From NCBI RefSeq assembly GCF_023520895.1, contig NZ_CP026029.1, forward strand, positions 5,332,001 through 5,396,000: 64,000 bases of DNA, written 5' to 3'. The translations under genes were made by a program, and so were the position numbers. Shown here piece after piece: positions 1 to 9,500 of this stretch. The stretch comes from Paenibacillus sp. PK3_47. GTDB lineage: Bacteria > Bacillota > Bacilli > Paenibacillales > Paenibacillaceae. Position 1 is the stretch's first letter. Each line of letters starts with the position of its first letter. The notes beneath the pieces were generated by a model, which did no database searches, was not told the DNA's origin, and saw only the letters and a program-made list of their open reading frames with translations.

Positions 1-2
1 CG

Positions 3-983
3 GTCGGGATATTAGCTACGGCATCCCTTGCCTTCGTCTCCCCGGATAGCGGGCAGTGGCAGCTGCTGGTAGCCTTTTACATTCTGTCAGCCATCGGGTT
101 TGCCGGGTCCAATATATTCTATGACTCTTTCCTGGTAGATATTGCGGATGATGAACGGATGGATAAGGTATCGACAAGAGGGTTTGCGTTCGGATATATT
201 TTTAGCGTCATTCCGTTCGGAATCAGCCTGCTGCTTATTTTTGTGCTGGGTATGGACAAGGCCATCGGGTATCAGATCGGGTTCATTATTACTGCGCTCT
301 GGTGGGGACTGCTGACGGTGCCGATGATCCGGGATGTGAAGCAGCGTTACTACATTGAGCCTGAACCGAAGCCTGTTGCGAACAGTTTCAAAAGACTTGC
401 CGTCACCTTCCGGAATATCCGCCAGCACAAAATTGTATTTGTGTTCCTGATTGCCTATTTCTTTTACATTGACGGTGTGGATACGATTATTAAAATGGTC
501 GTGCCTTACGCGACTGCGGTGCTGGGAACGGATGCCCTGGACACTTTTACCCTGCTGGGCATTCTGCTGATTATCCAGATTATTGCCTTTCCGTGTGCGA
601 TTCTCTATGGTAACCTGGCCAAAACCTATTCCGCCCGCAAAATGATCATCGTTGGAATTTTTACATATATCATCTCTTGTATTGCGGCTTTTTTTATTAC
701 GTCTGTGTGGCATATTTTCATTCTGGGGGCGCTGATCGGCTCGGCTCAGGGAGGGATCCAGGCGCTCAGCCGCTCGTATTTTGCCAAAATCATTCCCAAA
801 GAAAATTCCAATGAATTTTTCGGGTTTTACAACATTTTCGGTAAGTTTGCGGCGATTCTCGGTCCTGTGCTGATGTCGCTGACGACAACTTTGACGGGTG
901 AAGCGAGCTACAGTATTCTGGCGATTATTCCGCTGTTTCTGATCGGCTTCTTTGTCTTCATCACATTACCTAAGGGGAATTAA
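3..983 (+). CDS. MFS transporter, UMF1/Atg22-like (5' truncated)
   Basis: The frame is open from the first bases of the window, so the N-terminus lies outside it; an internal ATG at 159 is not the true start. The visible ~326 residues form about eight hydrophobic segments. A motif running from NIFYDSFLVDIAD through RGFAFGYIF resembles the conserved loop of UMF1/Atg22-type major facilitator proteins, where a similar acidic/Arg segment follows helix 4. Substrate is unknown; an inner-membrane permease for a sugar or small organic solute is the family expectation. The stop codon is one base before the start of the phosphodiesterase gene at 985, so the two are almost certainly co-transcribed. Confident as an MFS-type permease, less so on the subfamily. 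Confidence 0.8.
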   Translation, partial: VGILATASLAFVSPDSGQWQLLVAFYILSAIGFAGSNIFYDSFLVDIADDERMDKVSTRGFAFGYIFSVIPFGISLLLIFVLGMDKAIGYQIGFIITALWWGLLTVPMIRDVKQRYYIEPEPKPVANSFKRLAVTFRNIRQHKIVFVFLIAYFFYIDGVDTIIKMVVPYATAVLGTDALDTFTLLGILLIIQIIAFPCAILYGNLAKTYSARKMIIVGIFTYIISCIAAFFITSVWHIFILGALIGSAQGGIQALSRSYFAKIIPKENSNEFFGFYNIFGKFAAILGPVLMSLTTTLTGEASYSILAIIPLFLIGFFVFITLPKGN

Positions 984-984
984 T

Positions 985-2289
985 ATGGAATCAACAATGT
1001 CTGAGGCGCCTGCAGCCAAACATCTGATCGTTGTATCCTATGATGCGTTTTCGGAGGACAACTGGGAGACAGCCAGCCGCTTGCCTAATTTGTCTAAATT
1101 AATGAAGAACGGTGCCTACAGCAACCGTTTGAAAAGCGTATATCCCACACTCACCTATGTGGTTCATACGACCATCGCCACAGGGATGTATCCGGACAAA
1201 CACGGCATCCATCATAACAATCCGCTGCAGCCTTTTGTACCGGAGGAGGACCAGCACTGGTTCTGGTTCCGGGAAGCGGTGAAGACCCCGACAATTTATG
1301 ACGCTGCACGTAAGCAGGGGATGAGCACCGCGGGCATTCTCTGGCCGGTATCCGGCAAATCTTCGATTCAGTATAATATTCCGGAGATCAGGGCGCTTAA
1401 AGGCGAGAATCAGGCGCTGAAGGTGCTGCGCAGCGGCAGCCCTGTATACTGCATCCAGATGGAAATGAAGCATGGACGGATCAGGCAGGGGATTGAGCAG
1501 CCGTATCTGGATGACTTTTCCACCCAATGTGCTGTCGATACGATCAAGCGTAAAAAGCCCAATCTCCTTATGATGCATCTGATCGATCTCGATGATGCCA
1601 AGCATATGTACGGAACAGACAGCGAGGAAGTGCATGAGGTTCTTCTGCGTATGGATCACAGGCTTGGCGAGATCATGCAGGCAGTGGAGGATGCCGGGAT
1701 CAAGGACGATACAGTCCTTATGGTGCAGGGGGACCACGGGCAGTTCAATGTGCGGTACAAGGTGCATTTGAATACTCTTTTGCAGGCGAAGGGCCTGATT
1801 TATGAGGAAAATGGAGAGCTGAGATGGCGGGCGTTCTTCCAGTGCGGAGGAGGATCGGCTTACCTGCATGTCCGGCCGGGGGATGAGGAAGCTGAAGCCT
1901 TGGCTCTTGCGGCTGTCGAAGAATATATGAATAATGGGGCCTCAGGAGTAGAGAGCGTGTATGACAGGGACAAGCTGGACCGTATGCACGCAAGTCCGTA
2001 CACAAGGATTATGCTTGAAGCCAGGCTGGGCTATTGTTTTGACGAGAGCCTGGACGAGCAGGTGGTTGTGGATTTAAAAGCACACGGAATCCGTTATGCC
2101 ACACACGGCTATTCTCCCGACAAAAGCGGGTACCGCTGCAATATCGTCATCTCCGGCGCGAAGATAAAGCATGATTTTGCTATCGGGGACATCGAAATGG
2201 TCGACATTGCTCCGACGATGGGGCGAATTCTCGGGATCGATTTTAGTCATGGGGACGGCAGGGTGCTGGAGGAGATTTTTGCGAAGTAG
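985..2289 (+). CDS. Alkaline phosphatase superfamily phosphodiesterase (NPP-like)
   Basis: A 434-residue protein of the nucleotide pyrophosphatase/phosphodiesterase branch of the alkaline phosphatase superfamily. Visible metal-site motifs are VSYDAF near the N-terminus, the nucleophile region PTLTYVVHTT followed by MYPDKHGIHHN, a central HLIDLDDAKHMYG, GDHGQF, and a C-terminal THGYSPDKSGYR. These enzymes hydrolyse phosphodiester or phosphonate bonds using two metal ions. No signal peptide is seen, so it is probably cytoplasmic. I chose ATG 985 over an in-frame GTG-like start at 952, because AAGGGGA lies at a good distance upstream and the gene then begins just after the transporter stop. The pairing suggests that the permease brings in, or exports, the substrate or product. 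The substrate is not deducible. Confidence 0.8.
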   Translation: MESTMSEAPAAKHLIVVSYDAFSEDNWETASRLPNLSKLMKNGAYSNRLKSVYPTLTYVVHTTIATGMYPDKHGIHHNNPLQPFVPEEDQHWFWFREAVKTPTIYDAARKQGMSTAGILWPVSGKSSIQYNIPEIRALKGENQALKVLRSGSPVYCIQMEMKHGRIRQGIEQPYLDDFSTQCAVDTIKRKKPNLLMMHLIDLDDAKHMYGTDSEEVHEVLLRMDHRLGEIMQAVEDAGIKDDTVLMVQGDHGQFNVRYKVHLNTLLQAKGLIYEENGELRWRAFFQCGGGSAYLHVRPGDEEAEALALAAVEEYMNNGASGVESVYDRDKLDRMHASPYTRIMLEARLGYCFDESLDEQVVVDLKAHGIRYATHGYSPDKSGYRCNIVISGAKIKHDFAIGDIEMVDIAPTMGRILGIDFSHGDGRVLEEIFAK

Positions 2290-2320
2290 GCCTGGTGAAG
2301 GAAATAATATGTTAAAGAGC

Positions 2321-2356
2321 AAGCGGACTTCGCAGCAAATGCGGATCCGCTTTTTT
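2321..2356 (+). terminator. Rho-independent terminator after the phosphodiesterase gene
   Basis: Arms AAGCGGA (2321) and TCCGCTT (2346) are followed by a T run, 32 bases after the stop of the phosphodiesterase gene. The rest of the gap to 2583 shows no convincing gene. Confidence 0.7.
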
Positions 2357-2583
2357 GTGCGGAAGATGAATAAGGATCTGGAATGGTGGGTGATGCTCCC
2401 TCCTATAACCTTTATGTGAAAATGCAGCACGGCCGCACGGAGGTATAGAGGATCTTAAGATCCAAAAAGTGCAAATCCGGCAAAAGAGTTCAAACCCTGT
2501 CTAGGGCTGTTCAAAAAAGTATGATTGTTGGAATGATTCTCATGCTTTAAGGTGGAAAGAGTATATGAAAGGGGGATGAACGT

Positions 2584-3687
2584 ATGATGTTCAGCTATTC
2601 ATTTATACCCGTTCTGGAAGGCTTATATAGTATGGAAGAAGGTTATGGCTTTGCCGCGTCAGCTGGAGTTTCGATGAATGAGGATTTACGGGATTCATGG
2701 CCCGGAGATTATTTCACGCCGCCGGTCCCGACCCTGCTGATGGATGTGCCCAACGGCAATTATAGGGTAACCCTGCAGATCGGTGCACCGGACCGGCCTG
2801 CTGTCACTGCAGTAAGAGAAGGAGTGGGGCGGATCAGGCTGGGGGAGCTGGAGACTGAAGCCGGACAGATCGTTACGCGGAGTTTTGCCGTGCATGTAGA
2901 CAACGGACAGCTTAAGCTTGCCTTTGGAGGAAGTGCGCCTGGTGTGCAGCATGTTAAGGCAGAGCGGGAGACCCGTATCCCTACCTTATTTCTGGCGGGA
3001 GATTCCACAGTAACGGATCAGTCCTCCGCTAAATATCCTTACACAGGCTGGGGGCAGGTGATCGGATTATACTTCAATGCGAATATTGCCATTGCTAATC
3101 ACGCATGTTCCGGCAGAAGTGCCAAAACCTTCATTCAGGAGAGCCGCCTGCTGCGGATTGCCAAAAAGCTGCGCAAGGATGACTATCTGCTGATTCAATT
3201 TGCCCACAACGATGAGAAGGAAAAGGGGGAAGGCGAAGGGCCGTTTACGACGTACCAGCACTATCTGCAGCAATTTATTGATCTGGCACGACAAGCAGAA
3301 GCGCATCCTGTATTGATATCTCCCATGCACCGCCGGTTCTTTGAGTCAGACGGTTCCATAAGCAATACCCACGGGGACTACATTGAGGCCATGCGCCAGC
3401 TGGCTGCCCGTGAAGCCGTACCTTTTGTTGACTTGGCGGCGCTTAGTAAAAGGTATTTTGAGGAGCTCGGGGAAGAGCGCACCAAACAAATCTTCCTGTG
3501 GGCCGAGCCGGGACAATATGCGAATTTTCCGGAGGGTGTGCAGGATAACACACACTTCTCGGAAGCTGGTGCCATTGAAATGGCCAGACTGGTGGCCGGG
3601 GGAATACTGCAGGCAGGAGTGGAGGGGCTGGAGCAGCATGTGATTGGATATGCGGGAGAAGTGCTTATAATTAACGCGGATTCGTAA
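2584..3687 (+). CDS. Rhamnogalacturonan acetylesterase, SGNH/GDSL hydrolase (RhgT-like)
   Basis: A 367-residue esterase that should remove acetyl groups from rhamnogalacturonan I so that lyases and hydrolases can act. The SGNH blocks are all present: block I FLAGDSTVTDQ (about residue 138), GWGQ (the Gly block), the Asn block in QFAHNDE, and the catalytic Asp-His pair in DNTHFSE near residue 320. The first ~130 residues form an extra beta-rich domain, making it longer than the ~230-residue Bacillus RhgT. No signal peptide is visible, so it probably acts on imported oligosaccharides. Start ATG 2584 follows an AAAGGGGG ribosome site. Its 3' end lies inside a strong terminator stem. The other pectin genes start about 3 kb downstream. 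Confidence 0.85.
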   Translation: MMFSYSFIPVLEGLYSMEEGYGFAASAGVSMNEDLRDSWPGDYFTPPVPTLLMDVPNGNYRVTLQIGAPDRPAVTAVREGVGRIRLGELETEAGQIVTRSFAVHVDNGQLKLAFGGSAPGVQHVKAERETRIPTLFLAGDSTVTDQSSAKYPYTGWGQVIGLYFNANIAIANHACSGRSAKTFIQESRLLRIAKKLRKDDYLLIQFAHNDEKEKGEGEGPFTTYQHYLQQFIDLARQAEAHPVLISPMHRRFFESDGSISNTHGDYIEAMRQLAAREAVPFVDLAALSKRYFEELGEERTKQIFLWAEPGQYANFPEGVQDNTHFSEAGAIEMARLVAGGILQAGVEGLEQHVIGYAGEVLIINADS

Positions 3688-3707
3688 ATATACGAATCCG
3701 CTTTTTG
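3676..3707 (+). terminator. Terminator overlapping the esterase stop codon
   Basis: A perfect 11-bp stem, GCGGATTCGTA and TACGAATCCGC with a 4-nt loop, is followed by TTTTT. The last codons and the TAA stop (3685-3687) of the esterase lie inside the 5' arm. Confidence 0.9.
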
Positions 3708-3760
3708 TTTAGGCTTTGGAGAGTTTGCCCGTTCTGAACGGGGCAACCGCTGAGGTTCAT

Positions 3761-4302
3761 TGTACTCGGTTTTTCGAGTACAATGGGCGCGTTTGACGTC
3801 GCAGAGGCGCGATGTACTCTGTTTTTCGAGTACAAAAGGCGCGTTGCACGTTGCAGAGGCGCAATGTACTCGGTTTTTCGAGTACAATGGGTGCGTTGCA
3901 CGTCGCAGAGGCGCAATGTACTCGGTTTTTCGAGTACAATGGCCCCGTTGCACGTCGCAGAGGCGCAATGTTCTCGTTTTTTCGAGTACAATGGCCCAGT
4001 TGCACGTTGCAGAGACCCAATGTACTCGGTTTTTCGAGTACAATGGTCTCGCTGCGCGTAGCAGAGCCCGAATGTACTCGTTTTTTCGAGTACAATGGTC
4101 TCGCTGCGCGTAGCAGAGGCGCAATGTACTCGGTTTTTCGAGTATATTGAGCGCGCTGCACGTCGCAGAGAACAAATTTACTCGTTTTTTCGAGTACAAT
4201 GGCCCCGTTGCACGTCGCAGAGGCGCAATGTACTCGTTTTTTCGAGTATATTGAGCGCGCTGCACGCCGCAGAGCCCGAATGTACTCGTTTTTTCGAGTA
4301 CA
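3761..4302. repeat. Hairpin array A1: 11 units of exactly 52 bp
   Basis: Eleven copies of a 22-bp inverted repeat (arms TGTACTCG and CGAGTACA, loop GTTTTT or TTTTTT) start at 3761, 3813, 3865, 3917, 3969, 4021, 4073, 4125, 4177, 4229 and 4281, every step exactly 52 bp. The 30-bp linkers are related but vary in defined columns; most contain GTTGCACGTCGCAGAG or the variant GCTGCGCGTAGCAGAG, itself a small CTGC/GCAG hairpin. Units 5 and 9 carry arm substitutions (TGTTCTCG, TTTACTCG). The block lies between the convergent 3' ends of the esterase (ends 3687) and the dehydrogenase (ends 4420). Long open frames across it arise because the unit has few stop codons; they have no ribosome sites and are not annotated. 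Confidence 0.97.
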
Positions 4303-4419
4303 AGGGGCTACTTTCTGCTGGAGGACAATTGGGCGTGAGGTAAGGTTTACCTGCAATGCAATTTTACAACAGGGGGTTGTACCTCATGGGCAAACCACCC
4401 GCTGGGAGGGTGGTTCTAA
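4303..4419. other. Hairpin-rich gap at the dehydrogenase 3' end
   Basis: The gap contains AACCACCC/GGGTGGTT (4393-4415, perfect 8-bp arms), TGAGGTA/TACCTCA (4336-4386) and an inner TACAAC/GTTGTA pair. The first could help end the minus-strand dehydrogenase transcript, though it lacks a good U run. Confidence 0.45.
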
Positions 4420-5490
4420 TTAAACATCATTCAAATTGGCAATAACCGCAGCTGTGAATTCGGCCGTGGAGGCGGTACCTTTTAAATCGCGCGTTTTTAC
4501 CCCATCCTCCATGGTCTTAAATAGAGCTTTTCCGATCAGCTCACCCGCCGTCTTCAAGGAAGTGTCCGCATGTCTGGCGCTCAACCAGTCCAACAGCATA
4601 ACGGAGGACAAAATAATGCCAACCGGATTGGCAATGTTCTGCCCGGCTTTGTCAGGTGCAGAGCCATGGGCTGCCTGGGCCATTGCCAGTTTGTCGCTGG
4701 TGTTGATGGACGGGGCCAGTCCCAGGCTGCCCACCAGCTCACCTGTCAGGTCAGAGAGGATGTCGCCGAACATGTTCTCCGTGACAATGACGTCAAAATC
4801 CTGTGCCCGGCGGACCAGATGAGCGGTCATGGCATCGATATGATAGTCATCCACCTGCACTTCCGGGTACTTAGCGGCGACCTCCAGACAGACGTTCTTA
4901 AATAGGCCGCTACCCAGCTTGATCACATTTGCTTTGTGCACAATCGTCACCTTTTTGCGGCGCTGCACCGCCATCCTGAAGGCTTCGTGGGCAATGCGCT
5001 CAACGGCTTTGCGGGTGAAGACACCGGTGGATACCACTACGTCCTCGGTAATCTGCCACTCGCCGGTCCCCGCGTACATATTGCGGTCCGAATAGAAGCC
5101 TTCTGTATTTTCACGGAAAATAACCAGATCGGTGTCTGCTACAACGCCCTTAATACCAGGCAGATTCCTGGCGGGACGAACATTTGAATAAAGATCAAAG
5201 TAATGCCGGAGCTCTCCGCTCGGATTACGGCCTTCCTGATACTCCTGCGGATATGCGGCAGAGTCATGCGGGCCCATAATCCATCCGTGAAGCTTCTCCA
5301 GCGTATCCTTGGTCTGCTGCGGCATCGGATTCCCGTATTCTTTAATAGCGGTCCAGCCCATCGGAAGCGTGACGAATTCTATACTCACTTCCGCCAACCG
5401 GGAAGCTGCTCCCAGTATATCAACCGCAGCCTGCGTAATCTCCGGCCCGATCCCGTCTCCGTACAGCGCGCCTAACTGGTATGTATTCAT
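4420..5490 (-). CDS. Isocitrate/isopropylmalate family dehydrogenase
   Basis: A 356-residue NAD(P)-dependent beta-hydroxyacid oxidative decarboxylase. The N-terminal GDGIGPEIT is the family signature. The metal and catalytic segment TENMFGDILSDLTGELVGSLGLAPS near residue 245 and the AHGSAPDKAGQNIANP cofactor loop are intact. Arg-rich FRENTEGFYSDR around residue 125 contacts the substrate carboxylates in this family. It could act on isopropylmalate, tartrate/malate or homoisocitrate; the neighbourhood has no leucine genes, so a tartrate/D-malate type or another catabolic role next to pectin genes is plausible but unproven. GAAAGGA precedes ATG 5490. The gene lies head-to-tail behind the AraC regulator on the same strand, 41 bases away. 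Confidence 0.85.
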   Translation of the reverse strand: MNTYQLGALYGDGIGPEITQAAVDILGAASRLAEVSIEFVTLPMGWTAIKEYGNPMPQQTKDTLEKLHGWIMGPHDSAAYPQEYQEGRNPSGELRHYFDLYSNVRPARNLPGIKGVVADTDLVIFRENTEGFYSDRNMYAGTGEWQITEDVVVSTGVFTRKAVERIAHEAFRMAVQRRKKVTIVHKANVIKLGSGLFKNVCLEVAAKYPEVQVDDYHIDAMTAHLVRRAQDFDVIVTENMFGDILSDLTGELVGSLGLAPSINTSDKLAMAQAAHGSAPDKAGQNIANPVGIILSSVMLLDWLSARHADTSLKTAGELIGKALFKTMEDGVKTRDLKGTASTAEFTAAVIANLNDV

Positions 5491-5531
5491 ATGATCAAAT
5501 CCTTTCGGTGGGTTGGACAGATAAAGCCGTT

Positions 5532-6377
5532 CTATTCGCGTAAACTGGAAGGATTATATCCTTTAATCGACTTAAATACACGATTGAAGGTTCTTATATT
5601 ATTGAATCCGCAATCCAGTGCGACAGTGGTAATCGGATCATTGGTTGACCTGATTTGTTCTTCCGCCGCATCCGCCCGGATGGCATTCAGATAATGCTTG
5701 AAGTTCGTGCCGGTCAGACTTTTGAACAGCCTGCAGAAATGAAACGTGCTGAGATTAAAGTGGCCTGCCGTTTCAGCCAGTGTCAAGGGCTGCATGTAGT
5801 CTGACTGCAGATATTCTATAATCTTCTGCATCGTCTTCAGATTGGCGGTCCGGCGGTTCTCCTGTTCGCCGTCCAGCTGTGTATCCGGCGCATGGCGCTG
5901 CAGCGTCGCAAGCAGCTCCAGCGTTTTGCCGGTAATAATCATAGGGGAATAAGGATCGTTTAACTGCATCTCAGCATAGACCTCGTCGAATAATCCCTTT
6001 AGCCGGTCACGGATGCCGGGATTTATTCCACTTTCCTGAATCGTGTCCTTAGTTAAGAAGGAGCTCTTATAGCTGATGTCTGAAGGACGTGCTGCATAGC
6101 CGCCAAGCAGACTTGGCTGAAAGACCAGAATATAGAACGTAGCCTGATCCATGCTTTCATACCAATGAATATCTCCGCTGCAGCATACCGCCACCTCCCC
6201 CTTGGTTAAGATGGTCACCTCCTGATTGATCCCGAAGCGCACAGAGCCGTCCATCACCAGAACCGCTTCCATATCTGAATGCCAGTGGGCACGGAAGGAG
6301 AATTGCTTCTGCTCATGCCTGTAAATCCGCAGCGGGAAGTCCGGGGGATAGGAACGTAATTCATGATAAGCCTTCAT
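5532..6377 (-). CDS. AraC family transcriptional regulator with cupin sensor
   Basis: A 281-residue regulator with an N-terminal cupin-like sugar-sensing domain (HWHSDMEAVLVMDGSVRFGI, about residues 25-50) and a C-terminal AraC double helix-turn-helix (about residues 185-280; LAETAGHFNLSTFHFCRLFKSLTGTNF and TTVALDCGFNNIRTFNRVFK). A longer frame from 6473 exists, but AGGAGG lies just upstream of the ATG at 6377 (MKAYHEL), so I use that start. It is divergent from the GH116-type glycosidase gene and shares a 133-bp control region with it, where direct repeats typical of AraC operators are seen. It most likely activates the glycosidase in response to a plant-wall sugar. Confidence 0.9.
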   Translation of the reverse strand: MKAYHELRSYPPDFPLRIYRHEQKQFSFRAHWHSDMEAVLVMDGSVRFGINQEVTILTKGEVAVCCSGDIHWYESMDQATFYILVFQPSLLGGYAARPSDISYKSSFLTKDTIQESGINPGIRDRLKGLFDEVYAEMQLNDPYSPMIITGKTLELLATLQRHAPDTQLDGEQENRRTANLKTMQKIIEYLQSDYMQPLTLAETAGHFNLSTFHFCRLFKSLTGTNFKHYLNAIRADAAEEQIRSTNDPITTVALDCGFNNIRTFNRVFKSIKGYNPSSLRE

Positions 6378-6399
6378 CTTATGAGGCCTCCTAAATAAT

Positions 6400-6464
6400 T
6401 GAGCAATTTCTGTCCATAAATGAGCAAGGAATGACTTTCTGCAACGCTTATCCGGAGCTATAAT
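6400..6464 (+). promoter_or_regulatory. Candidate AraC operator and promoter of the GH116 gene
   Basis: Direct repeats TGAGCAA at 6400-6406 and 6421-6427, 21 bp apart (two helical turns), lie just upstream of a weak -35 region and a TATAAT box at 6459-6464. This is the classic layout for AraC-type activation of a promoter with a poor -35 hexamer. Assignment to the divergent regulator is inferred from position. Confidence 0.5.
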
Positions 6465-6510
6465 TTGAGTCATTCACGGACAGATCATGATTACTTTATT
6501 ATAAGAGGAT

Positions 6511-9500
6511 GTGGAACGATTGTACAAAACCAGTGAGAATTCATCCCGGGCAGTAGATGGTACTACAGGTACGCCGCTGGGAGGATTCGGAGCAGGGGCC
6601 GTCAAATTTTGCGCGCATAACGGAACCTTTGCAGCTGTCACGCAGGCTCCCGCAGACCAGAATGATTATGTACCGATGGGGAGGTCCGGATTCCAGTTCT
6701 ATTCCTGCTGCGGAGGACAAACCGAGACATTACATATAATGCAGGCTTATTGCTCTAATGGACGCTATGAAGATGACGCAGTCTGGCCGGAGCATAGAGT
6801 CAACTTTGGAACATTAGGCAGGATCAAAGTCCGGATGACGGCTTTTTCGCCGCTGGACCCGAAGAATCCCGGGCTTATGAGTATGCCGTATGCCTTTTAT
6901 GAGCTGGAACTGGAAAATGAATCGGATGACGATGCGGCTGCCGCATGCGCTTTTCATGTAGATAGGCCAGCAGGGCCTGCTGAATATAAGCAGGGAAAAG
7001 GTTTTGCTTCCGATAAATGGGCTGTATATGCGGCAAGCAGCGATCCGGAGGCTGTTATGACCTGCGGCGGCGATGACAGCCTGTTTTTCAGCCATGGGGA
7101 ATATAACGTCCAACCTCTGCCGGATGAACTTGTGAATAAGACAGCTGTAAAGGTTAACCTTGCCCCGGGGGAGACCAAAACAATCCGTTTTGTATTAGCC
7201 TGGTATGATGATACCGATCCGGAACGTGCTTATTACCTGAATCTGTATGACAACCCCGGTGATATTGCGGCGCTGGGAATAGAGAACTTTGACCGCCTTA
7301 AGGCTAATGCCGATGAGCTTGTTAACCGGATGCGGGGATCCAATCTGCCGGTGTGGCTGCAGAACCAGACTTTGAACACGCTTGCAAATTTATCGAATAA
7401 CTCAATGTATAAAAAAGACGGAAGAGTCGCGTTTGCGGAAGGGGAGTGGACCTGCTTCGGTACGATGGACCAGATGTGGCATGCGCGGCAGATTGTGAAT
7501 CAGCTGGTGCCTTTTTTCGCCTGGCAGGAGCTGCGGTACTGGGCCAGAACCCAGAAGGATAACGGGCAGATCCATCATGATTTTAACAGCAGCGGGCCCG
7601 ATAAATCGGTACTTGTAGACTGGGATGATAAAGATCACAGGGACTACAGGGAAATCAGCAAGTGGGTGGACCTCAACTGCGGATTTATTATTTCTGTCTT
7701 TGAAACCTTTCGTGCGACCAATGACAGGGAACAGCTGGATTTCTTCTGGCCTTATATCCAAAAAGCCGGACAGCGGATTCTGGATCAGGTAGAGCTGTAC
7801 GGGAGTCCTGATTATGCATATACCTTTGACGAGTCCGAAAACTCCTATGATGCCGGCGGGGACCCCAACCCGTATAATGCCAGCCTGTCTGCAGCTGCTT
7901 ACCGGATTATGATTGTACTTGCCGGGATACAGGGCGAAAAATTTGCAGCAGAGCAGTACCAGACCGCTTATGACACCGTTGTCTCCTCCTACCGGGCCCG
8001 TTACCTTAAGCCATCACTGCCGGCAGGCAGAGGCTGTGAATCCTATTTTGCCGGTCAATGGCTGGCCTTGCACTTAAAGCTTGGGGAGATATGGTCCGCT
8101 TCCGAAACAGATGCTGTGCTGGAAAGCCTGGACAGCTACTATCATCCCTACTATTGGGGGCTGGGTAATCTGAACGGTACCTACAACGAGTGGACCCCGT
8201 ATCTTCTTGTGCATTATGGAGGGCTGCTGCTGAATACCGGAAGAGCCGCTGAGTGGGCTGCAATGCAGAAGGATGCCTACAACAGGCAGTATAACAACAG
8301 AAATTATGTCTTTAACCACCCCTTGGACATTTTGCCGGCGGCAGCGGAACCTGATTATGCTGCTGCAACGGTTTCCGGGGATAAGCAGTACATCAGCATG
8401 CCGGGAATCTGGCGGAATTATTACGATATCGCCGGTTTCTGCCGGGACAGCCATACGAAGGAAATTTGGCTAAAGCCTGTTATCCTCGAGGAGATGGCCC
8501 ATGAAATGACAGAGGTTATGGTCATCACACCGGAAGGCTACGGGACTGTAAGCTGCAAAGAGAGCGGAGAAGGGTTCCAGAATAAAGAGATTACGGTGAA
8601 GTTCGATCAATATATCGAAGTCAGCACCATACATATGGCTGATCCTTACGGGGATAAAGTGACTGTAGCTGTCAATGGAGAGAAGGTTGCATTTACCCGT
8701 TCCGGCACCGGCTACGCCAGAGAGCTGCTTATCGAGTGGAACGGGAGAATCGGCAGCAGCGGCATCAGTATCGTAACTGCAGGCGATCCCGGCAGCCCTC
8801 CGCCGCCCTTGCCTGCAAAACCATCCACCGGAGCGGATGGCATTAAGCCTTCTGCACTGCGGAGTGCTTACCGCTATATGGAAGCCGAAAGCGCGGATGA
8901 AACGGCAGGTGTAAGCCTGGTCACCCCTGTCGGAGGCACCTGGTATGTAACCGACTGCCATAATTTTGACTATATCAAGCTGGACAATGTCGTGTTTGAA
9001 GACACCGGTTCCCGGACTTTTAAAGCAAGGGTCTCCAGTACGGCTGCAGATTCGAGGATAGAGATTGTTCTGGACAGCGTGGGCGGAGAAGTCATAGGAA
9101 GCTGCCCTGTCCCGTGTACTGGAGGCGAGGGGGCTTGGGTCTATGCGGCCTGTCCGGTTACCAGAACTTCCGGTACCCATCATGTGATTCTGAAGTTTTA
9201 CGGAAATACGGAGGGCAATCTCCTGAATATCGATAAATTCAAATTCGTTCAGGATGACGGCAGGCTGGACCGGTCGGAATGGACGGCAGCTGCCTCCAGG
9301 AATGGTCTGAACGCTTATGCCGTTCTGGATGAGGATGCTGCTGCGGGCTGGAGGGCCTCCTATCAGGCTGACCCTATTCATCTGATTATTGATATGCAGG
9401 AGGAGCAGCTGTTCAACAAGATCACATTGGACAGTGATATCGGGGACAATCCCGGTCCTTACCGGTTGTTCGTCTCGGCTGACGGCGTGAATTACGGAAA

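Noticed and set aside
3761..4302. CRISPR array (22-bp repeat, 30-bp spacer)
   Set aside because: Spacers are related to each other rather than unique, the repeat is a perfect hairpin with variable arms, and no cas genes are present.
3676..4420. Integron attC-like cassette array
   Set aside because: No integrase, no core-site GTTRRRY pattern and no cassettes between the repeats.
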